Below are positions 1-7,642 of a stretch of DNA of 64,000 nt, in pieces. The notes below the pieces were generated by a model that searched no databases, had not been told where the DNA came from, and saw only the letters and a program-made list of their open reading frames with translations. The position numbers and the translations under genes were made by a program. Every line of letters starts with the position of its first letter. Positions within the stretch are counted from its first letter, which is position 1. Source of the stretch: UBA8752 sp042095055 (GTDB lineage Bacteria > Bacteroidota > Bacteroidia > Flavobacteriales_D > Sanyastnellaceae); assembly GCA_042095055.1 (NCBI GenBank), contig JBELBZ010000003.1:1-64000 (forward strand), given 5' to 3'.

Positions 1-2
1 CT

Positions 3-776
3 GCGCAACCTGAGGTGCACTGCCTGCCGCATAGGTCGTCCCATTGGCAAAACCTTGGTTTGCTTCACAGGGGCATTCAAAGAGTGAAAGGCCATGGGCA
101 TGGCATGTCGCTTCAAGACTACATCATCATCATGTCAGCGGGCGCCTATTTGGTGATTCGAAAATCTGACCTGCATTGGACAGAAACACCATCTGCCCTG
201 GCGCAGTTCAGGTCCAACAGTTATGCGGTTCATAAGGACAAATCGCCCAATACTTGGTTTGCATGGAAGGGCAATACAGCAGAATTCTATGGGCCAGAAG
301 GGAAATGCACTGAAGACTTCTCCAAATTGTTAGAAGACGCCGAATGGTCTCCGCTGATTGTACCCCATCCGCCAGGGTCCTTTTGGAGCACATTGCGCAG
401 TATATCAAGTCCCAAGCCCTTGGTACTTGTCGTGATATTCGGTACCGCCATTTTTCTCCTCAGGAGACTGGGTGCCAGAAACCGCAACCGCCTTCCTCCT
501 ATGTCTGCAGACGGGGGTGGCCCTTTTTCGCACCATCTGCTCACGCTGTTGAAGCAGTCCAAGAAAAAACTCACCTGCGAGGAGCTCGACCTCTTGATCG
601 GGTTGGCTGACATCCCTTCTCCTGAAACAAGGCGGTCTCGAAGGGCCCGGATCATTCAGTTGGTCAATACGGAAAGCACAGCCCGCTTTGGCCAAGCATT
701 GCTGGTTCGGACCCGATTGGAATCCGACAAGCGCATCGTCATCTACGACGTGCAAGACCTGTCTCAAGGGCAATAA
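3..776 (+). CDS. membrane protein of unknown function, 5' end probably cut by window edge
   Basis: The frame is open from base 3 with no stop, so the gene probably begins before the window; the first possible internal starts are a GTG at 15 and an ATG at 111. After a soluble N-terminal part, a hydrophobic segment (around LVLVVIFGTAIFLL) predicts one membrane helix near 415-470. A charged C-terminal part follows, with Lys/Arg-rich helices (about 540-660). I do not recognise a family. The arrangement of soluble region, single helix and basic C-terminal domain is all that can be seen. It ends 27 bases before kbl on the same strand and may share its transcript. Confidence 0.55.
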   Translation, partial: AQPEVHCLPHRSSHWQNLGLLHRGIQRVKGHGHGMSLQDYIIIMSAGAYLVIRKSDLHWTETPSALAQFRSNSYAVHKDKSPNTWFAWKGNTAEFYGPEGKCTEDFSKLLEDAEWSPLIVPHPPGSFWSTLRSISSPKPLVLVVIFGTAIFLLRRLGARNRNRLPPMSADGGGPFSHHLLTLLKQSKKKLTCEELDLLIGLADIPSPETRRSRRARIIQLVNTESTARFGQALLVRTRLESDKRIVIYDVQDLSQGQ

Positions 777-803
777 GGAAAGTCCACCGCTATCTTCGTG
801 GGC

Positions 804-2009
804 ATGTATGGTTCCATGAAATCCCACCTTGCTGGTAGCCTTGCTTCTTTGGAGAAAGAAGGCCTGTTCAAGAAAGAACGCGTCATTGTTTCAGTTCAAG
901 ACGCTGCCATTCGCCTCGACGACGGAAGTGAGGTGTTGAATTTCTGTTCCAACAACTACTTGGGCCTGTCCTCGCACCCGCGGGTCGTGGATGCTGCCAA
1001 ACGCGCCATCGATGAGCGCGGTTTTGGCATGTCGTCGGTCCGTTTCATCTGCGGTACCCAAGACATCCACAAGGAACTTGAACGCGCGATCGCCGACTTC
1101 CACCATACCGAAGACACCATTCTTTACGCTGCCGCTTTCGACGCGAATGGCGGGGTTTTTGAACCCTTGCTGACTGCCGAAGACGCCATCATATCTGACG
1201 CGCTCAACCACGCGTCCATCATTGACGGCGTGCGCCTGTGCAAAGCGGCGCGTTACCGTTATGCCAACAACGACATGGCAGACCTCGAGGCCCAGCTACA
1301 AGCCGCAACAGAGGCGGGCCATCGGTTCAAGGTCATCGTCACCGACGGGGTGTTTTCCATGGATGGGTATGTGGCCCAAATCGGCCGCATTTGTGACCTG
1401 GCCGACCAATACGACGCCCTCGTCATGGTGGATGAGTGCCATGCGACAGGATTCATTGGTAAAACAGGACGTGGCTCTATCGAACTGAGGGATGCTCTGG
1501 GAAGGGTCGACATCATCACCGGGACCCTCGGAAAAGCCATGGGAGGAGCAATGGGGGGATTCACAACCGGACGTGCGGAAATCATTGAAATGCTGCGCCA
1601 AAAGAGCCGGCCGTACTTGTTCTCAAACTCTCTGGCGCCCAGCATTGTAGGTGCGAGCATCGAAGTCTTTCGCATGTTGGATGAAACCACAACACTGCGG
1701 GATCAACTCGAAGAGAACACCCGCTATTTCAAAGAAGGACTGCGCCGCATTGGCCTCGACTTCAAGGATGGTGAAAGTGCCATTGTTCCCGTGATGTTGG
1801 GCGACGCCAAATTGAGCCAAGACATGGCCGACGCCTTGCTTCAAGAGGGCATTTATGTCATTGGATTTTTCTACCCCGTGGTCCCCAAAGGCCAGGCGCG
1901 CATCAGGGTTCAATTGAGTGCTGCACACACGAAAGCGCAGTTGGACCATGCTCTCGCCGCATTCGAAAAGGTCGGCCGCGAGATGGGCATCGCAAAGGCC
2001 ATGGCCTGA
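804..2009 (+). CDS. kbl: glycine C-acetyltransferase (2-amino-3-ketobutyrate CoA ligase)
   Basis: PLP-dependent enzyme of the alpha-oxoamine synthase family. It converts 2-amino-3-ketobutyrate plus CoA to glycine and acetyl-CoA, the second step of threonine breakdown. I chose the ATG at 804 rather than the GTG at 798 because the protein then starts MYGSMK like known Kbl and key residues take their usual numbers: His136 in LNHAS, Asp210 and His213 in VDECH, and the PLP lysine Lys244 in TLGKAMGG. At 401 residues it has the expected length. The partner threonine dehydrogenase gene is not in the window. The next gene, an amine oxidase, starts 5 bases downstream, so the two are probably co-transcribed. 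Confidence 0.95.
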   Translation: MYGSMKSHLAGSLASLEKEGLFKKERVIVSVQDAAIRLDDGSEVLNFCSNNYLGLSSHPRVVDAAKRAIDERGFGMSSVRFICGTQDIHKELERAIADFHHTEDTILYAAAFDANGGVFEPLLTAEDAIISDALNHASIIDGVRLCKAARYRYANNDMADLEAQLQAATEAGHRFKVIVTDGVFSMDGYVAQIGRICDLADQYDALVMVDECHATGFIGKTGRGSIELRDALGRVDIITGTLGKAMGGAMGGFTTGRAEIIEMLRQKSRPYLFSNSLAPSIVGASIEVFRMLDETTTLRDQLEENTRYFKEGLRRIGLDFKDGESAIVPVMLGDAKLSQDMADALLQEGIYVIGFFYPVVPKGQARIRVQLSAAHTKAQLDHALAAFEKVGREMGIAKAMA

Positions 2010-2014
2010 GTCCA

Positions 2015-3028
2015 ATGCGCATACTGGTCATTGGACAAGGACTTGCCGGCACGCTGGTGAGCCACTTTGGCCTTCAGAGGGGATGGGACGTGCACGTCAT
2101 AGATGCGGGGTTGCCCTCTGCGTCTTCTGTTGCTGCAGGGATGTTCAACCCCATGTCGTTTCGGCGTGTTGTGGAGGTGTGGGAAGCTGAACAACACCTC
2201 TCAGTGATGCGACAGACCTTTCAAGATCTCGAGGCCATCACGGGTTCGAAACTCCTCTACGAATTGCCGATCCACAAAAGGATCCCCAATTCCGACTATG
2301 CCAGCTTGTGGAAAGACAAGTCCCACCAGCTTCAATGGTTGGAAACCCAACCCCAACCATGGCCCACAGAAGGGGTCGTGGAAGGCGGAGGCTGGGTCAA
2401 TTTGCCGCTGTTGCTCGACCTCTGGCGTAAACGATTGGCCACTGAAAAGCGCTTCGAGCAACGGCCATTTCAAGATGACGATATGCAAGGCCTCAAAGCG
2501 GGTTCTTGGAATGCCGTCATCGATTGTCGCGGCATCCATGCCGGCTTGGCAAATGACCTGCCCAACCTCGATATCAGATCAAACCGGGGGGAGTTGTTGA
2601 CCATCCAATGCACCACCGCTTCTGACGCACCCCCCGAATCCCATATCCTCAATTTTGGGAAATGGACCATTCCCACCGCTCTGGGAGAATGGCGACTTGG
2701 CGCCAGCTATGAATGGAACCGGACCGACCTCGATCCTACCGAAGAAACCCAGAACTTCCTGTTGTCCTCGCTGTCCGCAGCTGTCCCTGGATTGGGGCCT
2801 ATAGAGGTTGTCGACCACCTCGTCGGGCTTCGGCCTGTGTCGCGAGACCGCAGGCCCGCAGCAGGTCCATATCCAGGAATTCCGGGCTGGTTTGTTTTGA
2901 ATGGTTTGGGCACTCGAGGCGTACTTATTGGACCCCGATGGGCACAACATCTCATGCGCATTATCAGCAAGGAGTCTGCTCAAACCATTGAAACACAACC
3001 TTCCAGGTTAATTCCACATGTCCCTTAA
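2015..3028 (+). CDS. FAD-dependent oxidoreductase, DAO (D-amino-acid/glycine oxidase) family
   Basis: The N-terminus is a classic dinucleotide-binding strand-loop-helix with GQGLAG at residues 7-12, followed by an acidic residue (VIDAG) that would bind the FAD ribose. The C-terminus carries the DAO-type block GLRPVSRDRRP and then NGLGTRGVLIGP, which closes over the flavin. At 337 residues the size fits glycine-oxidase-like enzymes. The substrate cannot be read from sequence; oxidation of an amino acid or other secondary amine is the family expectation. It starts 5 bases after kbl, which makes a role in glycine/threonine metabolism attractive but unproven. Its stop codon lies inside the inverted repeat that precedes the next gene. 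Confidence 0.8.
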   Translation: MRILVIGQGLAGTLVSHFGLQRGWDVHVIDAGLPSASSVAAGMFNPMSFRRVVEVWEAEQHLSVMRQTFQDLEAITGSKLLYELPIHKRIPNSDYASLWKDKSHQLQWLETQPQPWPTEGVVEGGGWVNLPLLLDLWRKRLATEKRFEQRPFQDDDMQGLKAGSWNAVIDCRGIHAGLANDLPNLDIRSNRGELLTIQCTTASDAPPESHILNFGKWTIPTALGEWRLGASYEWNRTDLDPTEETQNFLLSSLSAAVPGLGPIEVVDHLVGLRPVSRDRRPAAGPYPGIPGWFVLNGLGTRGVLIGPRWAQHLMRIISKESAQTIETQPSRLIPHVP

Positions 3029-3050
3029 TTTCAATTCAATTTGAAATTAA
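3025..3050. promoter_or_regulatory. perfect inverted repeat, probable operator of the GbsR/MarR-like gene
   Basis: Arms TTAATTTCAA (3025-3034) and TTGAAATTAA (3041-3050) are perfect 10-bp complements around a 6-base spacer. It ends 9 bases before the GTG start at 3060 and overlaps the stop codon of the preceding gene. No T-tract follows and the stem is AT-rich, so it is a poor terminator. The core TTCAA-N6-TTGAA recurs before the ferritin gene at 3653-3668. Confidence 0.6.
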
Positions 3051-3059
3051 CTTTGGGAC

Positions 3060-3581
3060 GTGTCACCATCGGCCATCCAAATACTCAGTCCTGCCCGGCT
3101 ACATTTCATCGACACCTGGCCAGATGTCTTAAAACCGTGGTCACTGCCAAAAGCAGCAGCCAGAATTCACGCCCTGCTCCTTTCTGCCCCATCCCCACTC
3201 ACAGCGGATGACATCATCGATGCGCTTGAATTGAGCAGCGGTTCTGCCAGCACCCAGCTGAGGCTGCTGAGTGAGTTGGGCATGGTGGAGCGCCTGCGCA
3301 TCATGGGTGTTCGGAAAGCCCATTACGCCGCCATCTCCGACCCAGCCCATATTTTTGTAGCCTTGGCCGAAGCGCGAAGGCGGCAAGCATTTAAAGCCAT
3401 GGACACCATGGCTCCCGTGATTACCTCCATTGCTCAGAAAGACGACGTGCAATGGCTCAATACCGTTTGGCAACTCCAAGCCTTGTCCAACTTGATGAAC
3501 CAATGGTTCGAAGTCTGCACCAGCAAAGATCCAGAGTGGACCGTTCGCCTGATGCAATCAGCCATTGCCCAATTGAAGTAA
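3060..3581 (+). CDS. GbsR/MarR-family winged-helix transcriptional regulator
   Basis: 173-residue DNA-binding protein. Residues about 25-90 form a winged helix-turn-helix: a helix with LPKAAARIHALLL, then LTADDIIDALELSSGSASTQLRLL as positioning and recognition helices, then a wing. C-terminal helices probably form the dimer interface. This layout matches GbsR-like members of the MarR superfamily. The GTG start at 3060 is preceded closely by a perfect inverted repeat, as expected for autoregulation. Ferritin follows 90 bases downstream with a related inverted repeat before its start, so an iron- or redox-linked role is inferred. The effector is unknown and no metal-binding Cys cluster is visible. 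Confidence 0.75.
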   Translation: MSPSAIQILSPARLHFIDTWPDVLKPWSLPKAAARIHALLLSAPSPLTADDIIDALELSSGSASTQLRLLSELGMVERLRIMGVRKAHYAAISDPAHIFVALAEARRRQAFKAMDTMAPVITSIAQKDDVQWLNTVWQLQALSNLMNQWFEVCTSKDPEWTVRLMQSAIAQLK

Positions 3582-3652
3582 TACTGTACTCTGACTTTCT
3601 CTTGAACCATTTGTTTACAATACTTTAGACCTCTTTATCTAAATCAAACGTC

Positions 3653-3668
3653 TTCAATATAAATTGAA
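3653..3668. promoter_or_regulatory. inverted repeat before ferritin, related to the 3025-3050 operator
   Basis: TTCAAT (3653-3658) and ATTGAA (3663-3668) form a perfect 6-bp palindrome with a 4-base spacer, ending 3 bases before the ferritin ATG. It fits the same TTCAA-N6-TTGAA core as the site before the upstream regulator gene. A second palindrome, TTTAGA-N8-TCTAAA (3624-3643), lies just upstream. A weak match to the Bacteroidota promoter (TTG at 3602, TACTTTAG at 3621) would put the 3653 site in the early transcribed region. Confidence 0.5.
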
Positions 3669-3671
3669 AAT

Positions 3672-4169
3672 ATGATCGACCCCACCATTGAAAAAGCACT
3701 CAACGAACAAATCGAGATGGAGGCCCTGAGCTCTCATTTCTATTTGGCCATGGCCAGCTGGGCTGAAAATCAAGGCCTGAATGGCACGGCGGAATTTTTA
3801 TACCGACACAGCGACGAAGAGCGCCAACACATGCTCAAGTTGGTGCGCTTTGTCAACGAAAGGGGAGGGAAGTCCAACATACCTGCCTTGGATGCCCCTC
3901 AATCTGAATTTTCTGACCTGCCCGCCATTTTCTCTACACTCTTGGAGCACGAGACCAAGGTCTCCGCGAGTATCAATGATGTGGTTGACCTGTGTTTGCA
4001 GCGCAAAGACTATACCACCCACAATTTCATGCAGTGGTATGTCGCCGAACAAATTGAGGAGGAAGCCTTGGCCCGCAACATCTTAGACAAGCTCGCGCTG
4101 ATTGGGCAGGACAAAGGAGGACTGTATTTGTTTGACCGCGACCTGGAACAATTGCAGCCTGACGCCTAA
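3672..4169 (+). CDS. ftnA: ferritin (iron-storage ferroxidase)
   Basis: 165-residue bacterial non-haem ferritin that oxidises Fe(II) and stores iron in a 24-mer cytoplasmic shell. The ferroxidase residues are all present: Glu17, Tyr24, Glu50 and His53 (in DEERQH), Glu94, and the QIEEE block with Gln126 and Glu129/Glu130. This is almost the same numbering as E. coli FtnA. Length and the four-helix pattern are normal. It sits in its own intergenic setting 90 bases after a GbsR/MarR-like regulator and carries that gene's inverted-repeat core just before its start, so repression or iron-responsive control by that regulator is a reasonable inference. Confidence 0.95.
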   Translation: MIDPTIEKALNEQIEMEALSSHFYLAMASWAENQGLNGTAEFLYRHSDEERQHMLKLVRFVNERGGKSNIPALDAPQSEFSDLPAIFSTLLEHETKVSASINDVVDLCLQRKDYTTHNFMQWYVAEQIEEEALARNILDKLALIGQDKGGLYLFDRDLEQLQPDA

Positions 4170-4209
4170 GTCAGGGCGCGCGGTGTATTTTGCAAGTGCG
4201 CGGTTCAAC

Positions 4210-4887
4210 ATGTCTCGGTTCACCCACATCCTTCACGCGGCCATTTTGGCCCACTTGCTGTTCCTCGGCCAGCACTCAGAAGCGAAGCCTGCGCTGCCGC
4301 TCGCGGATGCTCCGATTGCGCACTGTTTTGCATGGACCGCTTCTCCCTGCCCCACAGGTGCCGGGATTGTCTATGGTGTTCAGCCTGATCCAGAAATTGA
4401 CCGTTCCCCCATTTGGGCTGTGATTTATGGCCGCTACATCTATCTGCTGGGCAGAGAAATGTTCTGGCCAGAAATAGCAAAGCAGGACCGCTTTCGCATC
4501 GCCATTGTCAACTGGCCCGACCTCGCCGAGGACCTCGGAAAACAACTGAAGGGCCGGTCCATTGCAGGCCTGCAAGTCGACATCATTGCGCTTGATACCA
4601 AAGCGTTGGCCAGCGATAAACGGGACTTTACCATGCTCTTTGTGGGTGGTTCTAACAATGCTCAAGTGTTGCCCTCGTTGGAAACAAGCCTCGCCAAATG
4701 GCTCAAGAAAGGGAGCAAGAATGCCCTGGTCGTGACGGACGGTGGCGCCATTCCCGGCCACGATGTCGCCTTTTGCAGGACCAAACAAGGGGAGACCTTG
4801 TCCCTGTGCGTCGACCCCGATGAAGCCGCGTTGGCATCCAAGCCTTTGGACCTCCCCCTTCACTTCATGCAACGCCGATGCCCATGA
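4210..4887 (+). CDS. YfiR-like (DUF4154) periplasmic protein
   Basis: The reading frame opens at 4102, but the ATG at 4210 gives a proper export signal (MSRFTHILHAAILAHLLFL), so I start there; the product is 225 residues. After the signal, the order is an aromatic YIYLLGREMFWPE block, a KGRSIAGLQVDII segment, a FTMLFVGG strand, a VVTDGG turn, and a terminal strand pair with two cysteines (VAFCRTKQGE, SLCVDP). This matches the YfiR/DUF4154 fold, a periplasmic regulator that controls an inner-membrane partner. The next gene overlaps by 4 bases (ATGA) and the HAMP/SpoIIE phosphatase two genes on is its plausible partner. The family call is from pattern, so moderate confidence. Confidence 0.6.
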   Translation: MSRFTHILHAAILAHLLFLGQHSEAKPALPLADAPIAHCFAWTASPCPTGAGIVYGVQPDPEIDRSPIWAVIYGRYIYLLGREMFWPEIAKQDRFRIAIVNWPDLAEDLGKQLKGRSIAGLQVDIIALDTKALASDKRDFTMLFVGGSNNAQVLPSLETSLAKWLKKGSKNALVVTDGGAIPGHDVAFCRTKQGETLSLCVDPDEAALASKPLDLPLHFMQRRCP

Positions 4888-5813
4888 AGGTTCTCTCATT
4901 GCTCCACCATTCCCGCATAACGGCCAGCCCTTGCGCCATGGCCTGCACTGCGCTGCTGTTTGGTCTTTTGACGGCGTGCACCGCTTTGGCACAGGGCCCG
5001 CTGACGCTCAAAGCCATTGCTTTATCTGATGCCGGCCGCCTGGCGGAAGCTGAAATTGTAATGGAGGAGGCCCTTTCCGGTCCGGAAAGCGACGACCCCA
5101 TGACCTGGTATGTCCAAGCCTATGTGCTCAAGGAGCGCTTTGTCGTGGACGGCAAGCAACCCGAAGACCCCAGAAGGCCTCAAGCTGTGGCGAGTGTGCA
5201 GGAATGTATTCGACAAGACAGAACGAACCGCCTCGAAGACTGGTGGCGCCCGCTGTTGGTCTTTTTGGGCGAGAGTTACCTGGCGGATGTACAGCTTGAA
5301 ATTCGCAACCTCGCCCCCCAACAACCGGTCAAGGCCGAAGAATACTTCAATCAGTATTCCGAAATCCAAAAGGCATTGAACCCCGGCAGTGATACTTCCG
5401 ATGAATGGGTCTTGATGCAACAGCAACTGGGCGAAACCGCCATGACTGAGGCCCAGGAGCTGGAGCGCCAAGGCGCTGGTCCATGGTTTGGGTTGGGCCA
5501 ACACCACTATACCCTGGCCGCGACCCGGGACCACGATCAGTACCGTTCGCTGTTCAACTTGGCCGTGCACACCTACAACCAAGGAGTGCGCGAATTCAAG
5601 GCGGCAGAAGATGACCTCGATGCCATTGATACCGCCCTCGAAAATGCCTCTCGCCACTGGCTGAATGCCTCTGTTCTCTTGGAGTCAGCCATCGCTGAAG
5701 ACGACACACAATCAGCAGGGTTCGAAGCTCTGGCCATTGTGTCGACAGCCCTGCTCAATCAAGACCGGATCGAGTGGTGCAAGGAGCACATCCGAGAATT
5801 GGAAGGACGCTGA
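4884..5813 (+). CDS. exported TPR-like helical protein of unknown function
   Basis: An N-terminal signal with a hydrophobic core (MACTALLFGLLTACTALAQ) predicts export; either signal peptidase cleavage after ALAQ or lipidation at the TAC cysteine is possible. The rest of the roughly 309-residue protein is alpha-helical, with tetratricopeptide-like pairs such as LSDAGRLAEAEIVMEEAL and EALAIVSTALLNQDRIEWC. The ATG at 4884 overlaps the preceding stop as ATGA; another ATG lies at 4878. It ends 2 bases before the SpoIIE phosphatase gene. TPR proteins usually mediate protein contacts, so it may link the YfiR-like protein to the phosphatase; that is inference. Confidence 0.65.
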   Translation: MKVLSLLHHSRITASPCAMACTALLFGLLTACTALAQGPLTLKAIALSDAGRLAEAEIVMEEALSGPESDDPMTWYVQAYVLKERFVVDGKQPEDPRRPQAVASVQECIRQDRTNRLEDWWRPLLVFLGESYLADVQLEIRNLAPQQPVKAEEYFNQYSEIQKALNPGSDTSDEWVLMQQQLGETAMTEAQELERQGAGPWFGLGQHHYTLAATRDHDQYRSLFNLAVHTYNQGVREFKAAEDDLDAIDTALENASRHWLNASVLLESAIAEDDTQSAGFEALAIVSTALLNQDRIEWCKEHIRELEGR

Positions 5814-5815
5814 AC

Positions 5816-7642
5816 ATGAGGCAGTGGCTCCACTCCATCGGTGCTCGGATATTTGCAGGTTTTGGCCTGTTCATTCTCGCGCTGGCCGTGTTTTTCATCC
5901 TCACTGCCCGCACCACGCGCGACCAAGCCAACCTGCTGGATCAAAGTTTGAAATGGGACCAAGCCAAGGGTGAGGTTTCCAAGCTGTTGCAGCGGGTGGA
6001 AGCCATGCGTGCCTACGCCCTCCTGGCCGCCAGACTGCCCGAACCCAGCCACCTGCACGTGGACGCCCACCAGTCTTTGGACCGCCTGCAATCGGGCTTT
6101 GCCGGCAAATTGGAAGCCCTGCGCCAGGCGGCTCCCCAACAGTCGGAAACCCATGAACGGCTGTTCAAGCATCACATCGCCGCGGACGCTTTGCTGGATG
6201 CCTTACAAGGATTGGTGCCTCCGGGAACCCGGAAAGCGGAATTGGAGGTTGATTTCGACCGCTTGTGGCAGGTGGATGAACTCTTGGACAATCCATTTTC
6301 GCCGGGTTCGGACCTGACATCGCGGCTCGACTCGCTCGAAACGGACCTCGTGATTTTGGAAGCGCACTTCTCTCAATCTGCCGCCATCACAGATGAAGCT
6401 GTTCAGGCCAGTGGACAGCGGCTGGACACCCTCGTCCGCTGGATCTCCCTTTTTGTTCTGCTTGCAGGCCTCGGCATAGCCGGGGGGGTCACCCGCGCCA
6501 TCCGTCAACCCCTGCTCAAGGTCCGTGCCCGGTTGCTCTATCTGTCCCGGGGCATTGACCACCCTTTCTCAATGCCAGATAGAAAGGATGAAATTGGAGA
6601 GATGGCCCGCGCTTTGGACCGGTTGGCTGAGGGCCTGCGGCGCACCCGAGAGTTCAGTGCTGCGGTAGGTCAGGGTCAGTTTGACGCCACATACACCCCC
6701 CTCTCGGAAGAAGACGTGTTGGGCAAAACCCTCCTCGCCATGCGCGATGACCTCGCGAGCTACGAGAAAGAGATGGAGGCCAAAGTGGAGGAGCGCACAG
6801 AAATCCTTTCCAAGCAAACCGCGCAGTTGGAAGTCCAACGTGAAGAGATCGGACGGCTCTACAATGACTTGACTTCAAGCATTGACTATGCCCGAAGAAT
6901 TCAAGGCGCCATTCTGCCGAGCGAGCCCAACCGCAAGCTCATTTTTGACCGGAACTTCGTGCTGTACATGCCTCGGGATGGAGTCAGCGGCGATTTTCCC
7001 TGGTTTCACAAGCTCGATGCGTGGCGGATGTTCGCCGCAGTAGACTGCACAGGCCACGGTGTCCCTGGCGCGTTTATGAGTTTGCTCGGACACAATGCGT
7101 TGCAACACATTGGCAAAGTGTACACCAAGCCCGGTAAAATTTTGGACCGGCTCAACGAACTCGCTCGAACCGTGCTCCACCGCGGCGAAGGCAGTGGCTT
7201 GGACGCAGAAGACCAGGTCCCCGATGGCATGGACATTGGATTGATCTCCATCAACCTCGAAGAAGAGACCTTGGAATACGCCGGAGCGAATTCACCGGCA
7301 TACATCGTGCGCAATGGAGACGTCATCGAATTGAAGCCCGACAAACGCGCCATCGCCAGTTTCGAGCCGGGGACACACACCTATACCACCCACAAGGTGC
7401 CGCTGCACGACGGGGACATGGTATACTGTGCTTCCGACGGTTATGCAGACCAATTTGGCGGCCCAAAAGGCCGCAAATTCATGAGAAAAAGGTTCCGCGG
7501 CTTGCTGTCAGAAATGGCCGTGATGCCCGTAGAAGAGCAAGAAGACCAATTGCAAAGCCGCATCGAAAACTGGCGCCGCGAGGCCGAGGAAGACCAGGTG
7601 GATGACATCCTCGTTTGTGGCGTTCGCATTCGCCTCGGATGA
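5816..7642 (+). CDS. HAMP-domain SpoIIE/PP2C-type protein phosphatase
   Basis: 608-residue inner-membrane signalling protein. The order is TM helix (about 9-31), a helical periplasmic sensor region (32-208), second TM helix (209-227), HAMP linker (about 228-280), coiled coil (315-350, AKVEERTEILSKQ) and SpoIIE phosphatase (365-608). Metal-binding acids of the PP2C fold are visible: Asp393 in SGDF, Asp410 in DCTGHG, Asp541 in SDGYAD, and Asp596/597 in VDDILV. Such enzymes dephosphorylate serine/threonine phosphoproteins, often an anti-anti-sigma factor, but none is encoded here. The ATG at 5816 is chosen over an upstream in-frame start at 5774 because it yields a clean membrane anchor just after the previous stop. 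Confidence 0.9.
   Translation: MRQWLHSIGARIFAGFGLFILALAVFFILTARTTRDQANLLDQSLKWDQAKGEVSKLLQRVEAMRAYALLAARLPEPSHLHVDAHQSLDRLQSGFAGKLEALRQAAPQQSETHERLFKHHIAADALLDALQGLVPPGTRKAELEVDFDRLWQVDELLDNPFSPGSDLTSRLDSLETDLVILEAHFSQSAAITDEAVQASGQRLDTLVRWISLFVLLAGLGIAGGVTRAIRQPLLKVRARLLYLSRGIDHPFSMPDRKDEIGEMARALDRLAEGLRRTREFSAAVGQGQFDATYTPLSEEDVLGKTLLAMRDDLASYEKEMEAKVEERTEILSKQTAQLEVQREEIGRLYNDLTSSIDYARRIQGAILPSEPNRKLIFDRNFVLYMPRDGVSGDFPWFHKLDAWRMFAAVDCTGHGVPGAFMSLLGHNALQHIGKVYTKPGKILDRLNELARTVLHRGEGSGLDAEDQVPDGMDIGLISINLEEETLEYAGANSPAYIVRNGDVIELKPDKRAIASFEPGTHTYTTHKVPLHDGDMVYCASDGYADQFGGPKGRKFMRKRFRGLLSEMAVMPVEEQEDQLQSRIENWRREAEEDQVDDILVCGVRIRLG

Noticed and set aside
3025..3050. Inverted repeat considered as a terminator for the oxidoreductase gene
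   Set aside because: The stem is AT-rich, no T-tract follows, and the next start codon is 9 bases away; the operator reading fits better.
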